Shown piece by piece: positions 1 to 7,913 of a DNA stretch of 33,707 nt. The translations under genes and the position numbers were made by a program. Under the pieces are notes generated by a model. That model searched no databases. It was given only the letters and a program-made list of their open reading frames with translations, and was not told where the DNA came from. The stretch is from an uncultured Porphyromonadaceae bacterium (GTDB lineage Bacteria > Bacteroidota > Bacteroidia > Bacteroidales > Muribaculaceae), in NCBI GenBank assembly GCA_947176335.1, contig CAMWQE010000004.1, positions 1 through 33,707 on the forward strand, written 5' to 3'. Within the stretch, counting starts at the first letter, position 1. Each line of letters starts with the position of its first letter.

Positions 1-52
1 AACGACCCCGAGATTACAAATCACGTGCTCTGGCCAACTGAGCTAAAGAGGC
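1..52 (-). tRNA. tRNA-Thr (anticodon UGU), 3' part outside the window
   Basis: Read on the minus strand, position 52 starts GCCTCTTTAGCTCAGTTGG, a typical tRNA 5' acceptor strand and D arm (GCTC...GAGC). The anticodon stem-loop follows with loop TTTGTAA, giving anticodon TGT (threonine, ACA codons). One U-U mismatch is seen in the anticodon stem. The T arm and 3' acceptor strand lie beyond position 1, so the gene is truncated only by the window edge. Confidence 0.9.
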
Positions 53-222
53 AATCTTATCACTTCGGGAGTGTTTCCCTCTCAAAAGCGATTGCAAAGT
101 TAAGCACTCTTTCGGGAACTTCCAAACATTATTGACTTATTTTTTTGTCACCACATAGCCCAAAATCAATTAAACCACTAATAAACATCATATTAGCATT
201 CACCACTTTTTAAAAATTTTTC

Positions 223-248
223 TTTGCAAAATAATTTTATTAAGTTTG
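223..248 (+). promoter_or_regulatory. possible promoter of the M24 peptidase operon
   Basis: TAAGTTTG (241-248) fits the Bacteroidota -7 consensus TAnnTTTG and lies 68 bp before the ATG at 317. The nearest TTTG (223-226) is only 14 bp upstream, shorter than usual, so the -33 element is doubtful. The rest of 53-316 is AT-rich with no gene visible. Confidence 0.35.
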
Positions 249-316
249 TAGATGAATAATATGCCATTTCAGGCATCCATCACCCCGAATATTCACAAAA
301 AAACAATACCACCACA

Positions 317-2104
317 ATGAAAGAAGAAATACCCGCCAGAATCGCTTCCCTCAGAGATTATATGAGAGGCGCCGGCATTAATGCCGTTATTTTCCCGCAG
401 ACAGACCCGCATCAGAGCGAATATATCGCCGACCATTGGCAGGTACGCCGTTGGTTCAGCGGATTCACCGGCAGCGCAGGAGCGCTCGTCGTAACCTTAA
501 AAGACGCATATATATGGGCAGATTCAAGATACTGGCTGCAAGCTGCGGCACAGCTTGAGAGCACCGGAATCGGTGTGATGGAGGAAGGAAAACCTGAAGT
601 ACCCACAATCGAACAGTGGCTTTGCTCCAACCTTGCCGCCGGCGATACCGTTGGAATCGACGGAATGGTATTCTCAATCAATGCCACAAAAGAACTTCAG
701 GAAAAACTCGCGTCAAAAGGCATAAACCTCCGCGTAGATTTCAATCCCGCCGAAGCAATATGGAGCGACCGCCCTGCAATGCCGACAGACAAAATCTTTA
801 TTCATGAAGAAAAGTATGCCGGAGAATCCTGTGCATCAAAAATAGGCAAGATTCTTGCTGCCGCCAAAGAGCAAGGAGCTGATTCGGCATTCATCAGTGA
901 TCTCGCGGAAATTGCATGGGCGCTCAACATCCGCTCACGCGATGTGGAGAGCAATCCCGTTGCGACATCATTCCTCTTTGTAGGTGAAAACGGCTCTACC
1001 CTGTTTGTTGACGAAGCTAAGCTCACTCCTGAGGTCACCGATTACCTCACGGCAAACAATATCGCTACCGCCCCCTACTCATCGGTCAAGGAATTTCTTT
1101 CAGCACTTCCGAAGTCTAATCTCGTGCTTGTGAACGCGGCGCAGACAGCCGGAGCGGTTGCCGCAACGCTTGAGGGACATATCATCACGGGAGCATCTCC
1201 CATCGCCCTCCTCAAAGGATGCAAGAACCCTGTGCAAATCGAGGGAGTGCGCCGTGCAATGGAGCGTGACGGCGTGGCGCTCGTAAAATCATTCATGGAA
1301 ATTGAAAAAGCCCTTGCCACAGGAACTCCAATCACAGAAATGGATGTTGCTGACATACTCACCAAGCACCGCAGCGCACAGCCCCTTTACTTTGACCAGA
1401 GTTTCGACACAATCGCAGGTTACGGACCTCATGGCGCTATCGTGCACTACTCTGCAACCCCGGCGACAAACGTTGTCATCCAGCCGGAAAACCTCCTGCT
1501 CATCGACTCCGGCGCAAGCTATCTCGACGGTACTACCGACATCACCCGCACTATAACCCTCGGAGAGCCCACAGCGCAGCAGAAGAGTGATTTTACATTG
1601 GTGATGAAAGGACACATCGCCCTCGCAGAAGCAATTTATCCGGAAGGCACACGCGGAGCACAGCTCGATGCTCTTGCACGCATCAACCTCTGGAAACATG
1701 GGCTCAGCTACCTCCACGGCACCGGTCATGGTGTAGGACACTTCCTCAACGTCCACGAAGGGCCTCAAAGCATACGACTTAACGAGAACCCCACTCCCCT
1801 CATGCCCGGCATGATTACATCTGACGAACCGGGACTTTACCGTTCCGGCGAATATGGCATCCGCTGTGAAAACCTTGTGCTTACCGTTCCCGCAATGACG
1901 ACTGAATTCGGCAGATTCTTCAAATTCGAGGTCCTCACCCTATTCCCGTTCGATTTGCGCTTGTTTGACACCGAAATAATGACTGACGACGAAATCAAGT
2001 GGGTGAATGACTACCATGCGACAGTACGCGCAAGGCTTCTCCCCCTCCTCAACACGGAAGAACAGGAATGGCTCAACAAAAAGACAGAAACCCTTACCCG
2101 CTAA
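317..2104 (+). CDS. M24-family Xaa-Pro aminopeptidase (aminopeptidase P type)
   Basis: This is a 595-residue cytosolic-type peptidase without signal peptide, expected to remove N-terminal residues that precede proline. Its layout matches the long, eukaryote-like aminopeptidase P1 form: two creatinase-type N-terminal domains (about 7-130 and 135-300), the pita-bread M24 catalytic domain (about 310-530) and a C-terminal M24_C region. The five dimetal ligands can be placed: D397 and D408 (IDSGASYLDGTTD), H471 (HGTGHGVGH), E504 (DEPGLY) and E518 (GIRCEN). Their spacing closely matches human XPNPEP1. The gene is intact and lies 19 bp upstream of the carbonic-anhydrase-like gene, so the two are probably co-transcribed. 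The upstream region is AT-rich with only a weak promoter candidate. Confidence 0.93.
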   Translation: MKEEIPARIASLRDYMRGAGINAVIFPQTDPHQSEYIADHWQVRRWFSGFTGSAGALVVTLKDAYIWADSRYWLQAAAQLESTGIGVMEEGKPEVPTIEQWLCSNLAAGDTVGIDGMVFSINATKELQEKLASKGINLRVDFNPAEAIWSDRPAMPTDKIFIHEEKYAGESCASKIGKILAAAKEQGADSAFISDLAEIAWALNIRSRDVESNPVATSFLFVGENGSTLFVDEAKLTPEVTDYLTANNIATAPYSSVKEFLSALPKSNLVLVNAAQTAGAVAATLEGHIITGASPIALLKGCKNPVQIEGVRRAMERDGVALVKSFMEIEKALATGTPITEMDVADILTKHRSAQPLYFDQSFDTIAGYGPHGAIVHYSATPATNVVIQPENLLLIDSGASYLDGTTDITRTITLGEPTAQQKSDFTLVMKGHIALAEAIYPEGTRGAQLDALARINLWKHGLSYLHGTGHGVGHFLNVHEGPQSIRLNENPTPLMPGMITSDEPGLYRSGEYGIRCENLVLTVPAMTTEFGRFFKFEVLTLFPFDLRLFDTEIMTDDEIKWVNDYHATVRARLLPLLNTEEQEWLNKKTETLTR

Positions 2105-2123
2105 TCTACACCTTAATTAATAT

Positions 2124-2645
2124 ATGGCACTGATTATACCTGTAAGAGGATTCACCCCCGAAATCGGTGAAGGATGTTTTCTTGCCGAAAATGCCACGGT
2201 TGTCGGAGATGTGGTGATGGGAAAGGACTGTAGCATCTGGTTCAATACTGTCCTGCGCGGAGACGTCAATTCAATCCGCATCGGTGACCGCGTGAATATA
2301 CAGGATGGAAGCGTGCTCCACACCCTGTACCAGAAATCCACAATTGAAATCGGCAATGATGTTTCGGTCGGGCACAATGTCACCCTCCACGGCTGCAAGG
2401 TTCACGACTTCGCTCTCATAGGTATGGGAGCGGTGGTTATGGATGATGCCGAAGTTGGAGAAGGCGCCCTTGTCGCAGCCGGTTCAGTAGTGCTGTCGCG
2501 CACCAAAATCGGCGCGAACGAGCTATGGGGAGGAGCACCAGCAAAATTCATAAAAATGGTCGACCCTGAGCAGAGCAAGGAACTAAACCGTAAGATAGCG
2601 GGCAACTACCTCATGTATTCCCGCTGGTACACAGAAGACAAATGA
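2124..2645 (+). CDS. gamma-carbonic-anhydrase-like hexapeptide-repeat protein (YrdA/PaaY type)
   Basis: The 173-residue protein is a left-handed beta-helix protein built of hexapeptide repeats (VVGDVVMG, IEIGNDVSVG, AEVGEGALV), with a short C-terminal helix as in the trimeric gamma-CA family. The three histidines that bind metal in gamma carbonic anhydrases are present: H66 (VLHTL), H84 and H89 (VGHNVTLHG). The conserved RGD (LRGDVNSI) is also there. Whether it hydrates CO2 cannot be read from sequence, because many YrdA/PaaY relatives lack shown activity or act on acyl-CoA. It follows the M24 peptidase by 19 bp and is closed by a strong terminator, making it the last gene of that unit. Confidence 0.88.
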   Translation: MALIIPVRGFTPEIGEGCFLAENATVVGDVVMGKDCSIWFNTVLRGDVNSIRIGDRVNIQDGSVLHTLYQKSTIEIGNDVSVGHNVTLHGCKVHDFALIGMGAVVMDDAEVGEGALVAAGSVVLSRTKIGANELWGGAPAKFIKMVDPEQSKELNRKIAGNYLMYSRWYTEDK

Positions 2646-2667
2646 CATCTGCACATTTTTTTATATG

Positions 2668-2697
2668 GGGCGTGCCGTCAGGTACGCCCTTTTTTAT
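2668..2697 (+). terminator. Rho-independent terminator after the gamma-CA gene
   Basis: The stem GGGCGTGCC pairs with GGTACGCCC (9 bp, one G-U) around loop GTCA. A run of Ts follows at once. Confidence 0.88.
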
Positions 2698-2732
2698 TTC
2701 CCGACCATAATCTTTTTTTGACAGATTTAACG

Positions 2733-2740
2733 TATCTTTG
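2733..2740 (+). promoter_or_regulatory. -7 element of the TonB-dependent receptor operon
   Basis: TATCTTTG is a perfect Bacteroidota -7 box. Transcription would start near 2745, leaving a leader of about 58 nt before the ATG at 2803. A TTTG at 2717-2720 is only 12 bp upstream, so no well-spaced -33 element is seen. Confidence 0.7.
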
Positions 2741-2802
2741 CACCCGCAAAATCATCGGAATCATCAATAACCAATCATATTCAATTTTTATATCGCTTAA
2801 TT

Positions 2803-5532
2803 ATGAAGAGACTCATTCTCTTTGCCGGCATGATTTGGCTTGCATGTGTTGCAGCAATCGCCGCCGACATCAAGTGCACAGGAGTTGTGGTTGATGAACT
2901 CAATGAGCCGATGCCCGGAGCTACGGTATCCGTACCCGGCACAGCAATCGCCACATCTACTGACCTTGACGGCAAATTCACACTTTCGGTGCCGTCAACA
3001 GCAAAAACTATCAAAATCACATTCATCGGCTACAAGACCGTGGAGAAAGCCCCCGCCGCAAACATGGGCACAATCCAGATGGATGTAGAGGCAAGGACCC
3101 TTGCCGACGTAGTTGTGACCCAGTCTATCGGTAAAACCCGTGAGACTCCGGTTGCAATGTCATCAATCTCCTCCGATGCGATTGACTACAAAATCGGAAA
3201 CCAGGAGTTGATGGAAGTCCTCAAGACAACTCCGGGTGTCTACACCATCCGCCAGGGAGGTGGCTTCGGCGACGCTGAAACACGCATGCGTGGATTCAAG
3301 AGCGCAAATGTGGCTATGATGGTAAACGGTATTCCCATCAACGACATGGAATGGGGAGGTGTTTACCAGAGCAACTGGGCAGGACTTTCTGACGTTGCGG
3401 CAAGCATCCAGACTCAGCGCGGTCTCGGTGCTACAATCGTATCTACCCCCTCTATCGGCGGCACTATCAACATTACCACACGCACAATCGATGTTAAACG
3501 CGGCGGCAGCGTATGGTATGGTATGGGCAACGACAACATGAACAATATCGGAGTGAAAGTTTCCACCGGACTCATGGATAATGGTTGGGCTGTCACATTC
3601 CTCGGTTCAAGGAAATGGGGTGACGGATATATTCAGGGCACCAACTTCAATGCTTATAACTACTTCCTCAACGTGTCTAAGCGCCTGAACGATGCACACC
3701 AGCTCAGCTTCACAGCATTCGGGGCGCCGCAGACCCACTTCCAGCGTTCAAGCTACGACGGTCTCACCATCGAGGGTTGGCAGGCTGTTAAAAACTATAT
3801 GAACGGTGAAAGCATGTACCGCTACAACCCGACATTCGGTTATGACAAGAACGGTAAGCAGCGCAGTTCAAACTATAATGTTTACCATAAACCGCAGCTT
3901 GCGCTTGCCCACACATGGCAGATTGACCACACCCAAAGTCTCTCAACATCAATTTATGCTTCTATCGCAAGAGGCTATGGTCTCAAAGGATACGGCAGAA
4001 ACGGATATAGCAGCGACTGGTACGGCGCATCAAATGGTGTCCTCAATATGAAATTCCGTGCTGCGGACGGCACATTTGACTACGCTGCAATCCAGGAGAT
4101 GAATGCCGCTTCAACTACAGGTTCAAATATGGTGATGGCACGCCAGAACAACAACCACGAATGGTATGGTCTCGTGTCATCTTACAAAAAACGCCTTGAC
4201 TTCAAGAATGGCAACCGCCTCAATATTATCGGCGGTATTGACCTCCGTTACTATATCGGTCACCACATCAACAAAATCTGTGACCTCTATGACGGTGCAT
4301 ACTACCTCGATGACTCTAACCGCAAAAATGTAAAGGCGGCAAACAGCAACCTCGCTGGAAACACCGAATGGATTTATGCAAAGCTCGGTGTCGGTGATGT
4401 AATCGCAAGAAATTATGACGGCTACACAGTACAGGAGGGAGCTTACGCCCAGGGCGAGTACACTATGCTTGGAGGCAAGCTCAACTTTGTCCTCTCAGGT
4501 GCGCTCAACAATAACACCTACTGGCGCCGCGACTTCTTCTATTATGACAAGGCTCATGAACGCTCGAAAACCATGAACTTCATCGGCGGGACAATCAAGG
4601 GTGGGGTTAACTACAACATCGACCGCCACAACAATGTGTTCTTCAACACCGGTTACATCTCACGTGCGCCATTCTTCAGCGGTGGTGTATTCCTCAACTC
4701 AAACTACTCAAACGTCACCAACCCCAAAGCTGTGAACGAAAAAGTTTACTCGGCAGAGGTAGGCTACGGATTCTCTTCACAGAAACTTGCTATCACTCTC
4801 AACGCCTACTACACCAAATGGATGGACCGTACAATGGCTAAGAGTGGTGACTTTGAACAAGGTCCCTACGCCGGTGACCGCTACTACTTCAATATGGAAG
4901 GTGTGGACGCTCGCCATATGGGTGTTGAAGTTAACTTCAAATACATCCCCGTTCGCTGGTTTGAACTTGATGGTATGTTCTCACTCGGAGACTGGCAGTG
5001 GGATAGCAACGCTACCGGCTATTTCTATAATCAGGATGGTCAGCCGTTAAAGAGTATAAGTGGTTCAACTCAGGGCGAAATTGCTTCAGGTATTCTTGCT
5101 GAAGACCACCTCAGCGCAACCCTTAACCAGAAAGGTGTTAAAGTCGGTGGATCTGCTCAGACAACCGCAGCGCTCGGTGCCACATTCAAACCCTTCAAGG
5201 GCTTCCGCATCGGTGCTGACTGGACTGTGGCGGCACGCAACTACTCCGACCTGAACATCACTGTAAGTTCACTCCAGAACGGCAAGGAAATCTCCGCAGG
5301 CGACCCATGGAGAATTCCCTGGGGAAATACACTTGACGTGTTCGCAAGCTACAACTTCAACATCGGAGGCGTAAATGCCACTCTATACGGTAACGTCAAC
5401 AACCTGGCAAACTACAACTACATCACACAGGCTTACACTCCTGTCTCTACTGTTGGCACATGGGAAAACGCTTACCAGACATTCTACTCATTCGGTCGCA
5501 CATTCTCAATCAGAATGAGAGTTAATTTCTAA
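2803..5532 (+). CDS. TonB-dependent outer-membrane receptor with carboxypeptidase-like N-terminal domain
   Basis: The 909-residue protein has a signal peptide (MKRLILFAGM...AIAA) and a CarboxypepD_reg-like beta-sandwich (about 25-100: CTGVVVDELNEPMPGA...FTLSVPS...FIGYKTVE). A plug domain follows (about 105-235: ETPVAMSSI, LKTTPGVYTIRQGG, RMRGFKSANVAMMVNG, GGTINITTR), then a long barrel ending in the aromatic signature IRMRVNF. It should import a substrate across the outer membrane using TonB energy. It lacks the typical SusC plug wording and length, so I do not call it SusC. The downstream lipoprotein starts 21 bp after the stop and is the likely lid or binding partner. The substrate is unknown, and no enzymes nearby point to a glycan. 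Confidence 0.9.
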   Translation: MKRLILFAGMIWLACVAAIAADIKCTGVVVDELNEPMPGATVSVPGTAIATSTDLDGKFTLSVPSTAKTIKITFIGYKTVEKAPAANMGTIQMDVEARTLADVVVTQSIGKTRETPVAMSSISSDAIDYKIGNQELMEVLKTTPGVYTIRQGGGFGDAETRMRGFKSANVAMMVNGIPINDMEWGGVYQSNWAGLSDVAASIQTQRGLGATIVSTPSIGGTINITTRTIDVKRGGSVWYGMGNDNMNNIGVKVSTGLMDNGWAVTFLGSRKWGDGYIQGTNFNAYNYFLNVSKRLNDAHQLSFTAFGAPQTHFQRSSYDGLTIEGWQAVKNYMNGESMYRYNPTFGYDKNGKQRSSNYNVYHKPQLALAHTWQIDHTQSLSTSIYASIARGYGLKGYGRNGYSSDWYGASNGVLNMKFRAADGTFDYAAIQEMNAASTTGSNMVMARQNNNHEWYGLVSSYKKRLDFKNGNRLNIIGGIDLRYYIGHHINKICDLYDGAYYLDDSNRKNVKAANSNLAGNTEWIYAKLGVGDVIARNYDGYTVQEGAYAQGEYTMLGGKLNFVLSGALNNNTYWRRDFFYYDKAHERSKTMNFIGGTIKGGVNYNIDRHNNVFFNTGYISRAPFFSGGVFLNSNYSNVTNPKAVNEKVYSAEVGYGFSSQKLAITLNAYYTKWMDRTMAKSGDFEQGPYAGDRYYFNMEGVDARHMGVEVNFKYIPVRWFELDGMFSLGDWQWDSNATGYFYNQDGQPLKSISGSTQGEIASGILAEDHLSATLNQKGVKVGGSAQTTAALGATFKPFKGFRIGADWTVAARNYSDLNITVSSLQNGKEISAGDPWRIPWGNTLDVFASYNFNIGGVNATLYGNVNNLANYNYITQAYTPVSTVGTWENAYQTFYSFGRTFSIRMRVNF

Positions 5533-5553
5533 TCATATCCGCATATCACAGCA

Positions 5554-7527
5554 ATGAAACACTATATTTACAACGCTCTTGCAGCATGTGGATGCATCGC
5601 CGCCTTTACAGCCTGCGATGAAAATTCATGGAACGAAAACGAGCTGAAAGGCTTTGAAGTACCGGAAATCACCGACGTTCAAAACCTTGAATACGCCCTT
5701 ACTGAAGAGGACTACACCACAATCTCAAAGCTGTTACTTGCAAGTGCTAAAACCAAAGAAGATACAACTGCGGCGAGAGCTATAGCATCTAACAAATACT
5801 TTGACAAAACCAGTGTTTATCCTGCAACAGTTGCAGTACCTGTTCTCTTTAGCCAAGTGTCTAGTCCTTATTATTTTCCATCAAATGGTTCAACAGTTGA
5901 TGTAACTTATAATGAAGCATCTTCAGTTCCCGAAGAAATTGCTCAGCTTGGGGCGGCAAAGACCTATACTCTCACAAGTGCTGACTATCAAACCGTATGG
6001 GAAAGTGAAGATAATTTCATTACCGGTTTTGCTCCTTCAAAACCTGCAGCATCATCTCTACCCTCAATCCTTAAGACTGCTCTTCCCGATGCAGTTGAAG
6101 GAGACTTTGCAGTCGTTACTTACAATGAAGCTGCAACTAATCCTGTTTTCGGTACAGTGGAAGGTAATGACCCTCAAGTTTACATAAATGAAACTTTCGC
6201 TGAAAGCATTGGCGACTTTACTATTGAGAATGTACAGCTACCGGAAGGTTCGACTTACGTTTGGAAATTTGACACATTTAATAGTCAGTCTTATATGAAA
6301 GCCAGTGGATTTGTAAGTAAAGCCTGTCGTGATTCTGAAGGATGGCTTCTTTCTCCTGAGTTTACCCTCTCAGACAATGCAAATGCTACATTATCATTTG
6401 AGCAGGCTTGGAAAAACTTCAAGACACTTGATAATGCAAAGGCAGAAGCGACTGTACAAATTCGTATTAAGGGTGGTTCATGGGAAAAACTTACTCCTTC
6501 TAACCTCCCGGAGAATACAAGTTATGACTTCTATCCTTCTGGTAATATTAACCTGAGCGCATATAATGGTAAAACAGTACAGATTGGTTTTTGCTATGTA
6601 AGTACTACTGCAAGTGCCGGTACATGGGAATTACGTAATGTTCTTGTTCAGGATGGAGTTACTGCTCGTAGCCGTGCTGCTGTCGCTGAAGTTCCGACAG
6701 TATCTAAGAATGCTGTTTACACATTCAACGGCTCTAAATGGACAGTAGCTGAAGGAGTTGTAATTCTTAACCCTGCTGATTATGAAGCAATGGGTATGAC
6801 CAACAACAACCTCAACGATGCTGACATATACATTCCTATTTATCTTAAAAGTCAGTTCCCATACGCTCTTGACGGAGATATGAAATATGTAATGTATAAT
6901 GGTAAGAAAGTTGATCTATTTGTTCTTGCCGGTGGGACTTGGACCCTTAACAATAACGGTCTCGAAACAGTAACAGGTCGTTATACTAAGAAAGATGGTA
7001 CGTGGTCATTTACAAAATATATCGGTAAAGCTATTTACACTGCATTCAATGAGGAGGAAATCATTCTCAACCGTAGCTACCTTATTGCAAGTGGTGCCGT
7101 ATGTGCAAATCCCGTTGAAAAAAATAAACCGTATGGTTACCTCCTTACAACACAAATCTCAATTTCAGAAGATCAGGTTGTAATGTCAAACGATGCTAAT
7201 GCGTTTACTTTTGCTACAACAGCTTCTGTTGAAGGTGTTGACTACAAAGCCCCCGACGGGTATTTCTTCATTATTGATTCTAACAATCGTTTCGTTTACC
7301 GTAGCGGTACTTTTGGTTCATTCAATGTTTCAGAGAAACCGTCAGATAGTATGGTGGGCTACTTATGGACTGCGAAACCTGCCGACGGGGGTAAATGGAT
7401 TATAAATTGCGATCTTGGGAATGGAAATACTCGCAATGTTTATTTCTCAAACAAGTATAACAACTTCGCAGTTTATGCTGATGCTACCGCAGAGGATGTA
7501 CTTCCCCAACTCTATATTTTGGAATAA
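5554..7527 (+). CDS. surface-type lipoprotein with choice-of-anchor-J-like domain, partner of the upstream receptor
   Basis: The 657-residue protein starts with a lipoprotein signal (MKHYIYN...AAFTAC, Cys21). The acidic stretch after the cysteine (DENSWNENE) fits surface-export signals known for Bacteroidota lipoproteins. Residues about 209-370 (VYINETFAESIGDFTI...ACRDSEGWLLSPEFTL...GTWELRNVLVQDG) resemble a choice-of-anchor-J or cleaved-adhesin beta-sandwich. A recurring module is visible outside it: ALTEEDY (48-54), TLTSADY (139-145) and ILNPADY (404-410). Each is followed by a short helical stretch and then a line like VDVTYNEA, FAVVTYNEA or KYVMYNGK. The C-terminal part (about 430-657) has no family I can name. 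By eye the gene is more AT-rich from about 5700 on than the receptor gene before it. The position suggests a ligand-capturing lid, analogous to SusD but unrelated. Confidence 0.82.
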   Translation: MKHYIYNALAACGCIAAFTACDENSWNENELKGFEVPEITDVQNLEYALTEEDYTTISKLLLASAKTKEDTTAARAIASNKYFDKTSVYPATVAVPVLFSQVSSPYYFPSNGSTVDVTYNEASSVPEEIAQLGAAKTYTLTSADYQTVWESEDNFITGFAPSKPAASSLPSILKTALPDAVEGDFAVVTYNEAATNPVFGTVEGNDPQVYINETFAESIGDFTIENVQLPEGSTYVWKFDTFNSQSYMKASGFVSKACRDSEGWLLSPEFTLSDNANATLSFEQAWKNFKTLDNAKAEATVQIRIKGGSWEKLTPSNLPENTSYDFYPSGNINLSAYNGKTVQIGFCYVSTTASAGTWELRNVLVQDGVTARSRAAVAEVPTVSKNAVYTFNGSKWTVAEGVVILNPADYEAMGMTNNNLNDADIYIPIYLKSQFPYALDGDMKYVMYNGKKVDLFVLAGGTWTLNNNGLETVTGRYTKKDGTWSFTKYIGKAIYTAFNEEEIILNRSYLIASGAVCANPVEKNKPYGYLLTTQISISEDQVVMSNDANAFTFATTASVEGVDYKAPDGYFFIIDSNNRFVYRSGTFGSFNVSEKPSDSMVGYLWTAKPADGGKWIINCDLGNGNTRNVYFSNKYNNFAVYADATAEDVLPQLYILE

Positions 7528-7588
7528 TCTATAACCTAAATTTGAATTTGTGGAATGTGACTGGTAAATAACATTACCGTTCCCATAC

Positions 7589-7627
7589 AGCCGGGCACCC
7601 GCAATTGCGGATGCCCGGCTTCTTTTT
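7589..7627 (+). terminator. Rho-independent terminator after the lipoprotein gene
   Basis: AGCCGGGCA pairs with TGCCCGGCT, enclosing a second self-complementary block CGCAATTGCG. A T-rich run (TCTTTTTT) follows. This closes the receptor-lipoprotein operon. Confidence 0.92.
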
Positions 7628-7653
7628 TCCATCTCATATAAACTGTGCCCATC

Positions 7654-7790
7654 ATCCCGTGCGCCGGAGAGCGCACGCAGACAGTAGCCACGCGGTTAAG
7701 GGAGCGCCAGCGACCGCAACCCGTGGAACCGCGGTAATCTACCTCTCTACCCTCCGCACGGCGCGCCGTGCGGAGGGTAGAGAGGTGACG
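7654..7790. repeat. dispersed intergenic palindromic repeat, copy A
   Basis: This stretch matches 33395-33527 in the same order and with nearly the same spacing. Shared blocks are ATCCC(G/A)TGCGCCGGA, an identical 18-bp CCACGCGGTTAAGGGAGC (7688-7705), GCAACCCG, and a palindrome built on ACCCTCCGCACGGC. In this copy the palindrome (7741-7786) is perfect: 23 bp mirrored exactly with no spacer. The overlapping 89-codon ORF of the track (7605-7874) looks spurious. The rest of the 386-bp gap holds the upstream terminator, a G8 tract (7827-7834) and AT-rich sequence before the next gene, where no clear -7 box is seen. Confidence 0.85.
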
Positions 7791-7913
7791 CCGTGCCTAC
7801 ATCAACCGTTAAAATTCCCTAAAAATGGGGGGGGTAATTTCCCTTGTAACCGAATGCTCACTTTCTGTGTCTAAGGATATATATATAGTAGTTATCACAT
7901 AAAACTTGCAGTT

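Noticed and set aside
1289-1768. 159-codon minus-strand ORF inside the M24 peptidase gene
   Set aside because: It covers the catalytic domain of an intact conserved gene on the other strand and shows no family features of its own.
2803-5532. Calling the first receptor SusC and its lipoprotein SusD
   Set aside because: The plug lacks the SusC-type DEVVVVGY...KADLTGAV wording and the lipoprotein has no SusD helical repeats; it has a choice-of-anchor-J-like domain instead.
7605-7874. 89-codon plus-strand ORF over repeat copy A
   Set aside because: It runs through the terminator T-run and the perfect palindrome, has no family features, and its Arg/Ala/Thr-rich reading follows from the GC-rich repeat.
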